Of a DNA stretch of 64,000 nt, positions 34,252 to 43,855 are shown one piece after another (position 1 is the first letter of the stretch; the number at the start of each line of letters is the position of its first letter). Under the pieces are notes generated by a model. It saw only the letters and a list, made by a program, of their open reading frames with translations. It was not told the DNA's origin and made no database searches. The DNA comes from Bog-950 sp964615305. GTDB taxonomy: Bacteria > Bacteroidota > Bacteroidia > Chitinophagales > LD1. Both the position numbers and the translations under genes were made by a program. Location: assembly GCA_964615305.1 (NCBI GenBank), contig CAZTNA010000005.1, positions 124,001-188,000 on the forward strand, written 5' to 3'.

Positions 34252-35520
34252 TCAGAATTTCTTCTTGTGCCCGTACCATTTCTTTTTTCCACTCTTTTTT
34301 GGCTTGTGCGCTGAAGGGTTCTGTTTCGGCTTGTGCGAGGTGTGTTGCGTTTGAAAATCTGCCCGTTTTTCTTGTATAACATTAGTGCCCATTGGATAAG
34401 GATGCTCTGCTACCGTCACTGTTTTACCAATTAGCTTTTGTATATCTTTCAAATATGCTTTCTCTTCAGTATCGCAAAACGAAAGAGATATGCCATTGGC
34501 TCCTGCTCTACCTGTTCTGCCAATACGGTGTACATACGTTTCGGCTATGTTGGGTATTTCGTAGTTAATAACGTGAGTAAGGGCATCTATATCTATGCCC
34601 CGTGCAGCTATATCGGTAGCTACTAATATCCGGATGGCACCGCTTTTAAAATTAGAAAGTGCCATTTGTCGTGCATTCTGCGATTTGTTTCCGTGTATGG
34701 CTTGGGCTTGAATGTTTTCGCGCAGCAAAGTTTTTACCACTTTATCTGCACCATGCTTAGTACGGGTAAAAACCAAAGCGTTGTCAACTCCACCTTTTTT
34801 CAGTAAATGCAGCAGCAACGCATTTTTGTTTCCCTTATCTACAAAGTACATAAACTGTTGAATGGTGTCGGCTGTAGATGATACAGGGGTAACTTCTACT
34901 TTTACAGGGTGATGTAGAATAGTAGCTGATAATTTTACAATTTCAGCAGGCATAGTGGCCGAGAAAAAAAGCGTTTGTCGTTTAGCCGGTATTACCTTTA
35001 TTATTCGCTTAACATCGTGTATAAATCCCATATCGAGCATGCGGTCGGCTTCATCTAAAACAAAAATGCCGAGTTGGTTAAGGTGTATAAAACCCTGTTG
35101 CATTAGATCTAACAAGCGGCCAGGCGTGGCAACCAATATATCTACACCTTTATTAAGCGCGGTGGTTTGCGCACCTTGCGATACTCCACCAAAAATAACG
35201 GTGTGCTTTATACCGGTGTGGCGCCCGTAAGCTGTAAAGCTTTCGCCTATTTGTATGGCCAACTCGCGAGTAGGTGTAAGTACCAATACTTTTATAGTTG
35301 GTTTAGCATTTCTGTTCTGCTTTTGCTCATGCAACAACTGCAAAATAGGTATAGCAAAAGCAGCTGTTTTGCCTGTGCCTGTTTGTGCGCATCCAAGTAA
35401 ATCTTTGCGTTGTAAAACTATGGGTATAGCTTGTTGCTGAATAGGTGTTGGGGTTGTATAACCTTCTGTTTTTAAAGCTTGCAGAATAGGTTGTATCAGA
35501 TGCAGGTTGTCGAATGTCAT
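34252..35520 (-). CDS. rhlE: DEAD-box RNA helicase, RhlE type
   Basis: A 422-residue DEAD-box ATP-dependent RNA helicase. Motifs in order: the Q motif (YTTPTPIQQQAIP), Walker A (CAQTGTGKTAAF), PTRELAIQI, TPGRLLDL, DEADRMLDMGF, SATMP, LVATDIAARGIDI and HRIGRTGRAG. A short Lys-rich tail (about 390-422, ending KKKWYGHKKKF) likely aids RNA binding. RhlE helicases act in ribosome assembly, RNA decay and cold adaptation. It is monocistronic or the last gene of a minus-strand series. Confidence 0.95.
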   Translation of the reverse strand: MTFDNLHLIQPILQALKTEGYTTPTPIQQQAIPIVLQRKDLLGCAQTGTGKTAAFAIPILQLLHEQKQNRNAKPTIKVLVLTPTRELAIQIGESFTAYGRHTGIKHTVIFGGVSQGAQTTALNKGVDILVATPGRLLDLMQQGFIHLNQLGIFVLDEADRMLDMGFIHDVKRIIKVIPAKRQTLFFSATMPAEIVKLSATILHHPVKVEVTPVSSTADTIQQFMYFVDKGNKNALLLHLLKKGGVDNALVFTRTKHGADKVVKTLLRENIQAQAIHGNKSQNARQMALSNFKSGAIRILVATDIAARGIDIDALTHVINYEIPNIAETYVHRIGRTGRAGANGISLSFCDTEEKAYLKDIQKLIGKTVTVAEHPYPMGTNVIQEKRADFQTQHTSHKPKQNPSAHKPKKSGKKKWYGHKKKF

Positions 35521-35617
35521 TGATGAGGTTATGTTGCTAAGAAAATTAAATACTTCAGAGGTTCTGGCTCGATGCGTTTAGGAATATAACAAAAACAGCT
35601 TTTGCATTTTTTCGTTC

Positions 35618-36208
35618 TTATGAAAGGTGTTTAGGCTTCAGTCTTTTTGCTGCCTGTTCTGCTATCTCTGTTATACGCTTTTGTCTGGTTTCGGCTCGCT
35701 TGGCAAGCACAACCCATTGCAAAATGCTTTTGCGTACCGACTTACTTAAACCCATAAAATACTCTTGCGAGCCAGCGTGATTTTTAAAGGCTATCGAAAG
35801 TTCTTTCGGTATCTCCATTTCTTCTACACTATCCAAAATATTCCACGAGCCATTTTGTTTAGCTAGCTCTATGCTTTTTAACCCGGCTGTAGTCATTAAT
35901 CCAAGTGCTGTAAGTTCACGCACTTTTTCTTTATTGATTTTCGACCAGGTGCCGGTGGGCTTTCTACGAGTAAAAAACTGTATAAAGCTTTCTTCATCTA
36001 CCGATTTACGAGTGCTGTCTATCCAGCCAAAGCAAAGCGCTTCGTCCACAGCTTCGCTCCAGTTAATAGTGGGTTTTCCCGAATTTTTTTTATAAAGCGT
36101 TAGCCAAACCGATTGTTTCACCTCATGGTTTTTTATAAGCCATTGCCTCCATTCATTTCGGTTTTTAGGTTGAAAATTGGCTGATGAATTTTTAGTTTTT
36201 TCTACCAT
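35618..36208 (-). CDS. YdeI/OmpD-associated family protein
   Basis: A 196-residue protein with the YdeI-like signature: NRNEWRQWLIKNHEVKQSVW, LTLYKKNSGKPTINWSEAVD, EALCFGWIDSTRKSVDEESF and FFTRRKPTGTWSKINKEKV, then a C-terminal helix pair with RKSILQWVVLAKRAETRQKR. Members are small cytoplasmic proteins, some linked to antimicrobial-peptide tolerance; the molecular function is unknown. It lies 14 bp downstream of fabD on the same strand, which may mean co-transcription. Confidence 0.85.
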   Translation of the reverse strand: MVEKTKNSSANFQPKNRNEWRQWLIKNHEVKQSVWLTLYKKNSGKPTINWSEAVDEALCFGWIDSTRKSVDEESFIQFFTRRKPTGTWSKINKEKVRELTALGLMTTAGLKSIELAKQNGSWNILDSVEEMEIPKELSIAFKNHAGSQEYFMGLSKSVRKSILQWVVLAKRAETRQKRITEIAEQAAKRLKPKHLS

Positions 36209-36222
36209 CGTATATAGAACAA

Positions 36223-37083
36223 TTAGCTAGCCAGTATTTTTTTTACTAAACCTTCTAAAACATTGCCGGGGCCTACTTCAATAAACTCAGTGGCTCCATC
36301 GGCTTTCATCTGTCTTACTGTCTGTGTCCAGCGAACGGGTGAAGTAAGTTGTGCAATCAGGTTTTCTTTAATAATGATGGCATCTGTCTCTGCTTTAGCC
36401 GAAACGTTTTGATAAACCGCACATAACGGGGTATCAAAAGTTGTTCCGTGAATGGCTTGTGCCAATTCAGCTCGTGCAGGCTCCATTAAAGGGGAATGAA
36501 AAGCACCGCCCACGGGCAATTTAATGGCTTTGCGAACACCCGCTGCTTTGAGTTTTTCAATAGCAGTATCAATACCTGCCACACTGCCCGATATAACAAG
36601 TTGAGAAGGTGCATTATAGTTTGCTGCCACAACAATTTCATTTGTAATAGAAGCACATATTTCTTCTACTTGCTGTTCGCTTTGATAGTTAAGAACGGCA
36701 GCCATAGCAGATGGGTTTAGCTCGCACGCATGTTGCATGGCTTGCGCACGGATAGAGACTAAACGAAGAGCAGCTTCAAAACTCAAAGTCTTATTAGCCA
36801 CCAATGCCGAAAATTCACCGAGAGAATGGCCAGCAACCAAATCAGGTAGCGGGTTGTCTAAACAAGCAAATGCTACTACAGAGTGAAGAAAAATGGCCGG
36901 CTGCGTTACTCTGGTTTGTTTTAATTCATCATCACTACCTTCAAACATTATTTTCGAAATGCTGAAACCAAGTATTTCATCGGCCGTTAAGAACATTTCT
37001 TTTGCCTTATCAAAAGTTTCAAACAAGTCTTTACCCATGCCCGAAAACTGCGAGCCTTGTCCGGGAAAAATGTATGCTTTCAT
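36223..37083 (-). CDS. fabD: Malonyl-CoA:ACP transacylase
   Basis: A 286-residue FabD, which moves malonyl from CoA to ACP for fatty-acid (and polyketide) chain extension. Seen: FPGQGSQFSGMGKDL at the N-terminus, the nucleophile GHSLGEFSALV (Ser about 86), the conserved Arg region SIRAQAMQHA, and GGAFHSPLM with the catalytic His. Its length is slightly below the E. coli enzyme but complete. It could supply malonyl-ACP to the ketosynthase genes at 17.9-21 kb, though these are not linked. Confidence 0.95.
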   Translation of the reverse strand: MKAYIFPGQGSQFSGMGKDLFETFDKAKEMFLTADEILGFSISKIMFEGSDDELKQTRVTQPAIFLHSVVAFACLDNPLPDLVAGHSLGEFSALVANKTLSFEAALRLVSIRAQAMQHACELNPSAMAAVLNYQSEQQVEEICASITNEIVVAANYNAPSQLVISGSVAGIDTAIEKLKAAGVRKAIKLPVGGAFHSPLMEPARAELAQAIHGTTFDTPLCAVYQNVSAKAETDAIIIKENLIAQLTSPVRWTQTVRQMKADGATEFIEVGPGNVLEGLVKKILAS

Positions 37084-37117
37084 TATGAAGTGTTTATTGA
37101 ATAATAGGAGTTCAACA

Positions 37118-37714
37118 CTAACTTAACTTGGCCGATATCAAGTTGATAAACTCGTTACGGGTAGATTGTTTTTCGAATTCACCGGTAAATGCAGAAGTAG
37201 TGGTTACTGAGTTTTGTTTATTGACACCGCGCATCATCATACACAAATGTTTAGCTTCTATAACAATGGCAACACCAAGCGGGTCAAGAGCTTGTTGAAT
37301 ACAGTCACGTATTTGAATGGTTAGGCGTTCCTGCACCTGAAACCTGCGGGCGTACGCATCTACTACTCTTGCCAGTTTGCTAAGCCCAACAATTTTTCCA
37401 TTGGGTATATAGGCAATATGCGCTCGCCCGTAAAATGGCAATAAATGGTGTTCGCAGAGTGAATACAACTCAATGTCTTTCACAATTACCATTTGATTAT
37501 GCTCTTCATGAAAAATAGCACTCTTCATTATCTCGAGCGCATCTATCTTGTAACCTTGCGCCAAAAAGTGAAGTGCTTTTGCTGCTCGTTCGGGTGTTTT
37601 TAACAGGCCTTCGCGTTCTACATCTTCTCCTAAGGCCTGTAGTAGCTGACGATAATTGTCAGTAGCAAGTTTAAGCGATGCTTCGTTGTATGACTCTGAT
37701 TTTTTGTAAGGCAT
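37118..37714 (-). CDS. folE: GTP cyclohydrolase I
   Basis: About 198 residues. It converts GTP to 7,8-dihydroneopterin triphosphate, the start of folate and of queuosine-precursor (preQ0) synthesis. Zinc and catalytic motifs: LYSLCEHHLLPFYGRAHIAY (Cys, His), then AYARRFQVQERLT and HLCMMMRGV (second Cys). The start is placed at the Met of MPYKKSESYNE because homologues usually begin there; an upstream ATG at 37750, overlapping the queD stop by 4 bp, would add 12 residues and remains possible. It is coupled to queD, which uses the same product. Confidence 0.94.
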   Translation of the reverse strand: MPYKKSESYNEASLKLATDNYRQLLQALGEDVEREGLLKTPERAAKALHFLAQGYKIDALEIMKSAIFHEEHNQMVIVKDIELYSLCEHHLLPFYGRAHIAYIPNGKIVGLSKLARVVDAYARRFQVQERLTIQIRDCIQQALDPLGVAIVIEAKHLCMMMRGVNKQNSVTTTSAFTGEFEKQSTRNEFINLISAKLS

Positions 37715-37746
37715 TGATGGGTGTTTTGAAGTTAAAATACAAAGAT

Positions 37747-38154
37747 TCATTCACCAAAATATTCCACATAAATGTTTTCTGTTTCAACCAGTTTAATGCT
37801 GTAAAGCTCACAACATTTTATGTGCGGATGCAGCCATTCCCAAATTTGTTTTGCCACGTTTTCTGTGCTGGGTAAAACATTTTTTAGCTCTGGCACATCG
37901 AGGTTAAAATTTTTGTGATCGAGGCGGTCAACTACTTCTTGTTTAATAATTTTACTCAGTTCATGAGCATTCATAATAAAGCCGGTTTCGGCTGAAGGCT
38001 TGCCACGCACGGTTACATATAAATCGAAATTATGGCCATGCCAGTTTTTGTTGGCGCACTTACCAAACGCGGCATCGTTTTGTTCTTCGCTCCATGCCGG
38101 ATTAAAAAGGCGATGAGCTCCATTAAAGTGTTCTCTACGGGTTAAGTAAACCAT
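37747..38154 (-). CDS. queD: 6-carboxytetrahydropterin synthase / 6-pyruvoyl-tetrahydropterin synthase family
   Basis: A 135-residue QueD/PTPS enzyme. Zinc ligands are His in HFNGAHRL and the WHGHNFDL pair; the catalytic Cys lies in GKCANKN, and the His/Glu relay is in RLDHKNFN and KLVETENIYVEY. In the preQ0 route it converts FolE's product to 6-carboxytetrahydropterin; a PTPS role in another pterin path is the alternative. A longer frame from 38214 exists, but it would overlap the thiolase gene, and MVYLTRREHF is the family-like start. It stands directly upstream of folE. Confidence 0.9.
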   Translation of the reverse strand: MVYLTRREHFNGAHRLFNPAWSEEQNDAAFGKCANKNWHGHNFDLYVTVRGKPSAETGFIMNAHELSKIIKQEVVDRLDHKNFNLDVPELKNVLPSTENVAKQIWEWLHPHIKCCELYSIKLVETENIYVEYFGE

Positions 38155-38167
38155 AGTAAAGTTTGGT

Positions 38168-39451
38168 TTATGCTCTTTCCAGCACCATAGCATGTCCGTG
38201 CGCGCCCGCAGCACATGCAGCTAAAAGAGCATACTTTCCGTTTTCTTTTATCAACCTATTGGCCGCGGTAGTAACTAATCGCGCGCCTGTAGCACCAAAC
38301 GGATGGCCTAATGATAGGCTTCCACCCCATAAATTGAATTTATCCATTGGTACTGTGCCAATAGCTTTCTCACGACCAAGTTTTGTTTTAGCAAAATCAT
38401 CGCTGGCAAGGCACTTGAGATTAGCGAGTATTTGCCCGGCAAATGCCTCGTGAAACTCAAATACATCAATGTCTGAAAAATTCATTCCGTTTTTGTCAAA
38501 TAGCTTTGAAATAGCGTAGGTAGGGCCCAACAACAACTCTTCTTTTAAGTCGCAACCACTGAATGCATAGCTGTGTAAATACGCTTTTGGTTTTAGCCCC
38601 AGTTGAAGCGCTTTTTCTTCGGTCATTAACAAAACAGTTGCTGCTCCGTCAGTTAAAAATGAAGCATTGGCAGCCGTAATAGTACCGCCATTTTTTACAA
38701 AAGCGGGTTTTAGTTTGGCTACTTTTTCGAGTGTTGTGTCGCCACGGAAACCGTTATCTTTTTTTACTGCTTTAAAGGTTGGGGCAGCTTCAACCGCAGT
38801 AATTTCATTTGCTAACAACCCTTTGGCATCGGCATCGGCAGCTAGCTGATGTGAACGCACTGCAAATTCGTCTTGTTCTTGCCGGGTAACTCCATAGCGG
38901 GCTGCCAGTATATCACAATCTACGCCCATGGTACGTCCTGTAAGAAATTCAGCAACAGCCGGAGCTTCTGGTGCAAAATCTTTTGGGCGTAAACTGAATA
39001 CAAATTTTAGAGTGTCAGCAAAACCCTTTAGTTTTTGTGCTTTAAAAAGTTTTTTACGCATAGGGCGGTTAAACAAAATAGGGGCATCACTTACACAATC
39101 TGTACCCCCGGCTATTACCACATCTGCATCACCATTTTGCAAAATATGCATGCCGGTAACTATAGCCTGATTAGCCGAAATACATGCCATGGTAACCGTA
39201 TGGCAGGGGGCTGTGTTTGGAACACCTGCTGTAATTGCTGCTTCGCGAGCAACGTTTCCGGTTTTTACATTACTTATTGTCGTGCCCATAATTACGTAGC
39301 CTACTTCTTTTGGATCTATGCCGGTTTTTGCCAATAGCCCTTTTATGGCAAACTGCCCTAATTGGTAACTCATTAAATCCATATAATCTGTTCCGGAACG
39401 CAGAAAGGGTGTACGAGCCCCGTCTATTACTACTATTCGTTTGCTGCTCAT
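38168..39451 (-). CDS. Acetyl-CoA C-acyltransferase (thiolase, FadI-like)
   Basis: A 427-residue thiolase. Nucleophilic Cys in TMACISANQAIV (about 100), FEFHEAFAGQ (His), LWGGSLSLGHPFGATGARLV (His), and CAAGAHGHAMVLE (second Cys). The length and the segment RKKLFKAQKLKGFADTLKF match FadI-type long-chain 3-ketoacyl-CoA thiolases that act in the last step of beta-oxidation. No FadJ-like partner is adjacent. It is 13 bp upstream of queD on the same strand. Confidence 0.9.
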   Translation of the reverse strand: MSSKRIVVIDGARTPFLRSGTDYMDLMSYQLGQFAIKGLLAKTGIDPKEVGYVIMGTTISNVKTGNVAREAAITAGVPNTAPCHTVTMACISANQAIVTGMHILQNGDADVVIAGGTDCVSDAPILFNRPMRKKLFKAQKLKGFADTLKFVFSLRPKDFAPEAPAVAEFLTGRTMGVDCDILAARYGVTRQEQDEFAVRSHQLAADADAKGLLANEITAVEAAPTFKAVKKDNGFRGDTTLEKVAKLKPAFVKNGGTITAANASFLTDGAATVLLMTEEKALQLGLKPKAYLHSYAFSGCDLKEELLLGPTYAISKLFDKNGMNFSDIDVFEFHEAFAGQILANLKCLASDDFAKTKLGREKAIGTVPMDKFNLWGGSLSLGHPFGATGARLVTTAANRLIKENGKYALLAACAAGAHGHAMVLERA

Positions 39452-39632
39452 AAATAAAGTTTGTGATTTTAAGAGGCAACGAAAATAGAAAGTTGTGGTA
39501 GTTAAGTAAATAAATCCCTGTAGGGTTGGTTTGCACGATTTTTACGCTTTAAACTTCATATTCTGCGGTTCGGGGTTTGTAGTTGTGCTATTTGCTTCTT
39601 TCTTTTCTTTTTCGCCTTGCAAAATTTTATTC

Positions 39633-40955
39633 ATGAAGAAATTGATTCCAATTCTGCTGGCAGCTTGTCTGCATACTTCAGCGCAGCAAAATTTTAAGCT
39701 AAGTTTAAACGAGGCCTTTGATTATGCACAGAGCAACCAACCGGCTTTTCAGAACTACAAAGCAGACCGGCAAATAGCCGCAGCTAAAAAACTGGAGTCA
39801 GCTTCTAAGTATCTTCCTAAGTTAAACGGTAGTGTTGACTTGCGCGACAACCTAAAACTTGGGAAAGTGGTGTTGAAGTTTCCGAACCCCATCACAAATA
39901 TTGAAGAGGAAAAAACCATTCAACAGGGAACAAACTATTCAGCCAATGCCGGCATAGATTTAAATGTGCCTTTGCTTGATATGGGTTCTGTTATGGATAT
40001 TAAGTATTCTAAAAGACAACAACAATTAGCTGACTTGCAGTACCAACAAGCGCTTATTGATTTAAAAGTGAATGTTACAAAAGCGTACTATTCAGCATTA
40101 CTAAATGAAGAGAGAGTAACTAAGGCAGAAAAGAGTGTAGCTCGATTTCAAAAAGCATACGATGACACGAAGGTGAAATACGATAACCAGAGCGCATTGA
40201 AGACAGATGTAAACCGCGCCTATCTGAATTTGTCGAATGCAAAGTTTCAATTCAAAGTGGTAAAAGATTCTACCAGAACCTCAAAAGCTGCGTTGGCACA
40301 ATTGATTGGTCTTGCACCAGGCTCAGCACTTGAATTGTCAGATAAACTTCCGGTTGAAGTTAAACCCGAAGTGTTGCCGGAGTATACGGATTATAAGTAC
40401 GCTGAGTTGAACCGTATTGAAATAAAGGCAGAAATGACCCAACAAAATTTGAACAAAATTCAGTTACAAAAAATTAATTGGCAGTATATGCCATCTATAA
40501 ACGGTTATGGTTTTATTGGTGGACAAGGATTAGATAATGAGTATGTTTTTAAAAAAGAAAATTGGTTCTGGACATCATATATTGGTGTGCGGGTCAATGT
40601 TCCGTTGTTTGATGGGTTGCAGAAACTATCACTTGCTAACCAGCAGAAATGGGTTATTAGAAAAAATGAGAACAACCTGTCAACTCTTAGAAACAGCATC
40701 AACTACCAACTGCAAATAGCATCGGTTAACTATAGCAATGCCGCATCTAATCTGCAATTGATTAAAGAAAATGTAGCGCTTGCCGAAGAAGTGGTGAAGG
40801 ATGTAAACGTACGTTATGCAAACTCTATGGCCACCTATCAAGACGTGTTGGATGCAGAAAACACGCTAAAGGAAACGGAGTTTAACTACATGCAACAACT
40901 CTACATTTATCTGTTGGCAGAAGTAGAGTGGAAAAAAGCCAACGGAAAATTTTAA
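39633..40955 (+). CDS. TolC family outer-membrane efflux protein
   Basis: A 440-residue TolC-like protein. The signal peptide is MKKLIPILLAACLHTSA, so the start is the ATG at 39633; an upstream in-frame TTG at 39531 would add a 34-residue hydrophobic leader and is rejected. Two repeated coiled-coil/strand modules (about 20-220 and 230-440) are marked by FKLSLNEAFDYAQSNQPAFQ, NVPLLDMGSVMDIKYSKRQQ, and later NVPLFDGLQKLSLANQQK and YANSMATYQDVLDAENTL. It forms the outer-membrane channel of tripartite exporters. No pump or adaptor gene is beside it. Confidence 0.88.
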   Translation: MKKLIPILLAACLHTSAQQNFKLSLNEAFDYAQSNQPAFQNYKADRQIAAAKKLESASKYLPKLNGSVDLRDNLKLGKVVLKFPNPITNIEEEKTIQQGTNYSANAGIDLNVPLLDMGSVMDIKYSKRQQQLADLQYQQALIDLKVNVTKAYYSALLNEERVTKAEKSVARFQKAYDDTKVKYDNQSALKTDVNRAYLNLSNAKFQFKVVKDSTRTSKAALAQLIGLAPGSALELSDKLPVEVKPEVLPEYTDYKYAELNRIEIKAEMTQQNLNKIQLQKINWQYMPSINGYGFIGGQGLDNEYVFKKENWFWTSYIGVRVNVPLFDGLQKLSLANQQKWVIRKNENNLSTLRNSINYQLQIASVNYSNAASNLQLIKENVALAEEVVKDVNVRYANSMATYQDVLDAENTLKETEFNYMQQLYIYLLAEVEWKKANGKF

Positions 40956-41060
40956 TGTAACTGTTCCTATTGATGTAATGACTTGGTTAGTGTTTCGCGG
41001 TTTCAAAGCTTCATAATAAGTTTTGGCCGTAGTCGTTGTGTGTTCACATGTGCATTTTAC

Positions 41061-41068
41061 TAATTTGC
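41061..41068 (+). promoter_or_regulatory. Possible -7 element of the sensor kinase gene
   Basis: TAATTTGC is one base short of TAnnTTTG, with a TTG 22 bp upstream (41036-41038). It is 18 bp before the start codon. Confidence 0.3.
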
Positions 41069-41085
41069 ACTCTGCGTAACCGGCT

Positions 41086-42597
41086 ATGGATATTTATTCT
41101 CAGAAATCGAACTTAAAACTTATTCTCCTTTTAGTTGGAGTATTTATAGGCCTGTGCACGGTCATTTATACCAACAAACTAGCCAATAAAATTGAAGAAG
41201 AAGAAAAATTTAAAGCTACTCTTTGGGCAGAAGCTATAGGACGGAAAGCTAAGCTGGTTCGCTATACAAAAGAGTTGTTTACCAAACTAGCAGCTGATGA
41301 ACGGAAAAAAGTGAATGTTTATGCACAAAGCACCAAGTTTGTGCTGAGCGTAAATGATAATGAAATGCTTACGTTCTTTAATGATATAGTAACAGCCAAT
41401 ACCGATATACCAGCCATACTTACCAACGATAAGGGGCAAATTATTGGCACACGAAACATTGAACTTCCCGCTGGTGTAACATCGCTCGAAAATTTGCCGC
41501 CACACATGCGCGCTGATTTTTCAATGTATGCGCCCATATTAGTTGACTATAAGGTAAGTAAAAATTACATCTACTATAAAGACTCTAACTTGTTTACTAA
41601 GTTGAGAGAAACACTGAATGATTTAGTGGAAACGTTTATTTCTGAAGTTGTATTGAATACGGCATCAGCACCTGTAATACTAACTGACGACAAAATGAAC
41701 GTGCTGCATTTTGGCAATATTGATTCAATGAAAATGAGTACTACTGACGGAGCGTTTAAAATGATAAAACAGATGCAGGAAACTCATGACCCGCTGGTAG
41801 TTGATTTAGGAGAAGGGGTTACCCGTTACATTTATTATGATGAATCACAAACGCTCAAGCAGTTACGCATATTCCCATACGTACAGTTGGGTATTTTTAG
41901 TGCGTTTTTACTCATCTCTTATTTTGCATTTAGCAATGCCCGTAGAGCCGAACAGAATTTAGTATGGGTTGGCATGGCTAAAGAAACCGCACATCAGTTA
42001 GGTACACCAATATCATCGCTTGAAGGTTGGATAGAGTATTTGCGAGAGTTAGAAGGTATGAAGGGGCAAGAGAATATTTTGAACGAATTGCAGCATGATG
42101 TAAAGCGGTTAGGTCTGGTGGCTGAACGTTTTTCAAAAATTGGCTCAGTACCTCAGCTTACACCACAAAGTGTATTGCAAACTTTAAGAAGAAACATAGA
42201 TTATATGCGCAAACGAGCCAGCAGCGAAGCAAAAATGGATTTACACTGCCCTGATGGTCTACAGATAAATATTAATGAACAGTTGTTTGACTGGGTACTC
42301 GAAAATTTATTGAAGAATGCGCTTGATGCTATGAATGGTGAGGGTGAAATAGATTTGGAAGTTCATGCCGATACCTCACAAATTCATATTGATGTTTCTG
42401 ACAGTGGAAAGGGAATACCCAAAAACAAATTTGAAACCATTTTTGAACCCGGATTTAGTACCAAGAGAAGAGGGTGGGGGTTGGGCCTTTCACTCAGTAA
42501 ACGTATAGTTGAAGAATACCACAAGGGTAAAATATTTGTAAAAAGTTCAGAAATAGGGCAGGGGACTACTTTTAGAATCTCACTTCCTAAGGCATGA
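41086..42597 (+). CDS. Membrane sensor histidine kinase
   Basis: A 503-residue kinase. There is one membrane helix at about 10-28, an extracytoplasmic sensor region of about 230 residues, a second helix at about 264-284 (YVQLGIFSAFLLISYFAF), then the catalytic part. The H-box is AKETAHQLGTPISSL with His303; the ATPase has NLLKNALDAMNGE (N box), DSGKGIP (G1), FSTKRRGWGLGLSLSKRIV (G2). The AHxLGTP form of the H-box is common in Bacteroidota. No response regulator is adjacent, so it is an orphan; the signal is unknown. A weak -7 element precedes it. Confidence 0.9.
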   Translation: MDIYSQKSNLKLILLLVGVFIGLCTVIYTNKLANKIEEEEKFKATLWAEAIGRKAKLVRYTKELFTKLAADERKKVNVYAQSTKFVLSVNDNEMLTFFNDIVTANTDIPAILTNDKGQIIGTRNIELPAGVTSLENLPPHMRADFSMYAPILVDYKVSKNYIYYKDSNLFTKLRETLNDLVETFISEVVLNTASAPVILTDDKMNVLHFGNIDSMKMSTTDGAFKMIKQMQETHDPLVVDLGEGVTRYIYYDESQTLKQLRIFPYVQLGIFSAFLLISYFAFSNARRAEQNLVWVGMAKETAHQLGTPISSLEGWIEYLRELEGMKGQENILNELQHDVKRLGLVAERFSKIGSVPQLTPQSVLQTLRRNIDYMRKRASSEAKMDLHCPDGLQININEQLFDWVLENLLKNALDAMNGEGEIDLEVHADTSQIHIDVSDSGKGIPKNKFETIFEPGFSTKRRGWGLGLSLSKRIVEEYHKGKIFVKSSEIGQGTTFRISLPKA

Positions 42598-42601
42598 CTT
42601 A

Positions 42602-43831
42602 TTACCACACTCTGCGAAGCTGATAGTCGCTAATGGAAAACACGTTGATCTTTATGTTTTCGTAGTAGTTTAAGGTTTCGCCTTTTAAACTTGGAGCTAT
42701 GTTGAATTGGTAAACTGCTCCGGTAAAGTGCTGGCCGTTTAAATTTTCATGCACATTTTTACCGAACTGCTTAAAGTTTTCTAACACAAACTTAGTTACA
42801 TCGTACCCCAAATACGAAAATCGTGTGGGGTCTTCACCTGCAGTTTCGGGGTAGTAGTGATTAAACAGAAATGTTTCGGCATGTGGCGAATCAGGGTTAA
42901 AGGCATCTGTAATATGTGTGTGAAAATCGTTTAAATAATCCAGCCGTAATACATCGCCATTCAACCAATTCGGCATTCCATACACAATGATAGAATCGGT
43001 TTTTAGTTCCGGATACAACACCCTTAAATTACCATTTACAAACGACTCTTCGAACGCTGTTATAAAAAGTATGTTGTCTTTAAATGATTTTAATTGTTCT
43101 CTAACGGTTGTTTTTTTTTCGTTCACCAGCATGTCTTTGCTATTTAGCAGAGTAACTGTAAACTTTATTTCGGCTGTAGTGTTGTATGCTTTAAATAACG
43201 AATCAAGATGTGCCGCTACTGATGTGCTTACATCAATGTTTGGAGTATAAATAATAACATTTGCTCCAGAAAATGAATCGCAAACAGATAAAAACATGGC
43301 TTCGGCATGAGCATCAATAGTGGGAGCCAATTTTACATGGTAGGGGTTGTTTGCTGTTAAGTTTTTTGAAGGGCTGAAGGGTTGAAAATTCAGAATCTTG
43401 TTTTGCTTGCAAAACTCAGCCACTAATTTGGCTGAAGATGATGATACACTGCCAATTATTGCATCACAAGTTTTTAGTTCTTGATGTTTTAAAATTTCTG
43501 TTGTTACTGAATCGCTATTCCAATTATCGTACACAAAAACTTCAACAGATTCTTTGCTACGCTCTAATGCCGTAAGAGCGCCTAAGTAAAAGTCCAGTGA
43601 ATTTACTGCATCATCATTCAGCCGTATTTTGCGTGCGGTATGCAAATCGTGTGCGCTGTTGAAGGCATCAATTTTTTCGGCAGTAGAAGCTGTTTGAAAT
43701 GCCAGAATAATACCAATACGGTAGGTAGAGTCAGCTTCGGCAATAGAAAGTACGGTTATTAAACATAGTGCAACTGTTGCAAGCTGCTTTTTAAACTCTC
43801 TCAATAATCCGGAAACTCTTAAAAATCTCAT
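42602..43831 (-). CDS. Periplasmic substrate-binding-like protein (Peripla_BP_6 type), orphan
   Basis: A 409-residue exported protein with a signal peptide (VALCLITVLSIAEADS, cleaved near residue 34). The mature part follows the type I periplasmic binding fold: IGIILAFQTAS, SLDFYLGALTALERSKESVE, IIGSVSSSSAKLVAEFCKQN, ILNFQPFSPSKNLTANNPY and VIIYTPNIDVSTSVAAHLDS. This resembles branched-chain amino-acid receptors, but no ABC permease or ATPase is near. In Bacteroidota such orphan proteins often sit by guaA; whether it binds a small ligand or has become structural is unknown. It lies 24 bp after guaA on the same strand. Confidence 0.75.
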   Translation of the reverse strand: MRFLRVSGLLREFKKQLATVALCLITVLSIAEADSTYRIGIILAFQTASTAEKIDAFNSAHDLHTARKIRLNDDAVNSLDFYLGALTALERSKESVEVFVYDNWNSDSVTTEILKHQELKTCDAIIGSVSSSSAKLVAEFCKQNKILNFQPFSPSKNLTANNPYHVKLAPTIDAHAEAMFLSVCDSFSGANVIIYTPNIDVSTSVAAHLDSLFKAYNTTAEIKFTVTLLNSKDMLVNEKKTTVREQLKSFKDNILFITAFEESFVNGNLRVLYPELKTDSIIVYGMPNWLNGDVLRLDYLNDFHTHITDAFNPDSPHAETFLFNHYYPETAGEDPTRFSYLGYDVTKFVLENFKQFGKNVHENLNGQHFTGAVYQFNIAPSLKGETLNYYENIKINVFSISDYQLRRVW

Positions 43832-43855
43832 GGCTGTAATTTGAATCAGCAGGAA

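Noticed and set aside
38155..38214. Upstream extension of QueD
   Set aside because: It would overlap the thiolase gene by 47 bp; the Met at 38154 gives a family-like start.
39531..39632. Upstream TTG extension of the TolC-like protein
   Set aside because: The ATG at 39633 begins a standard signal peptide; the extension is an extra hydrophobic leader without support.
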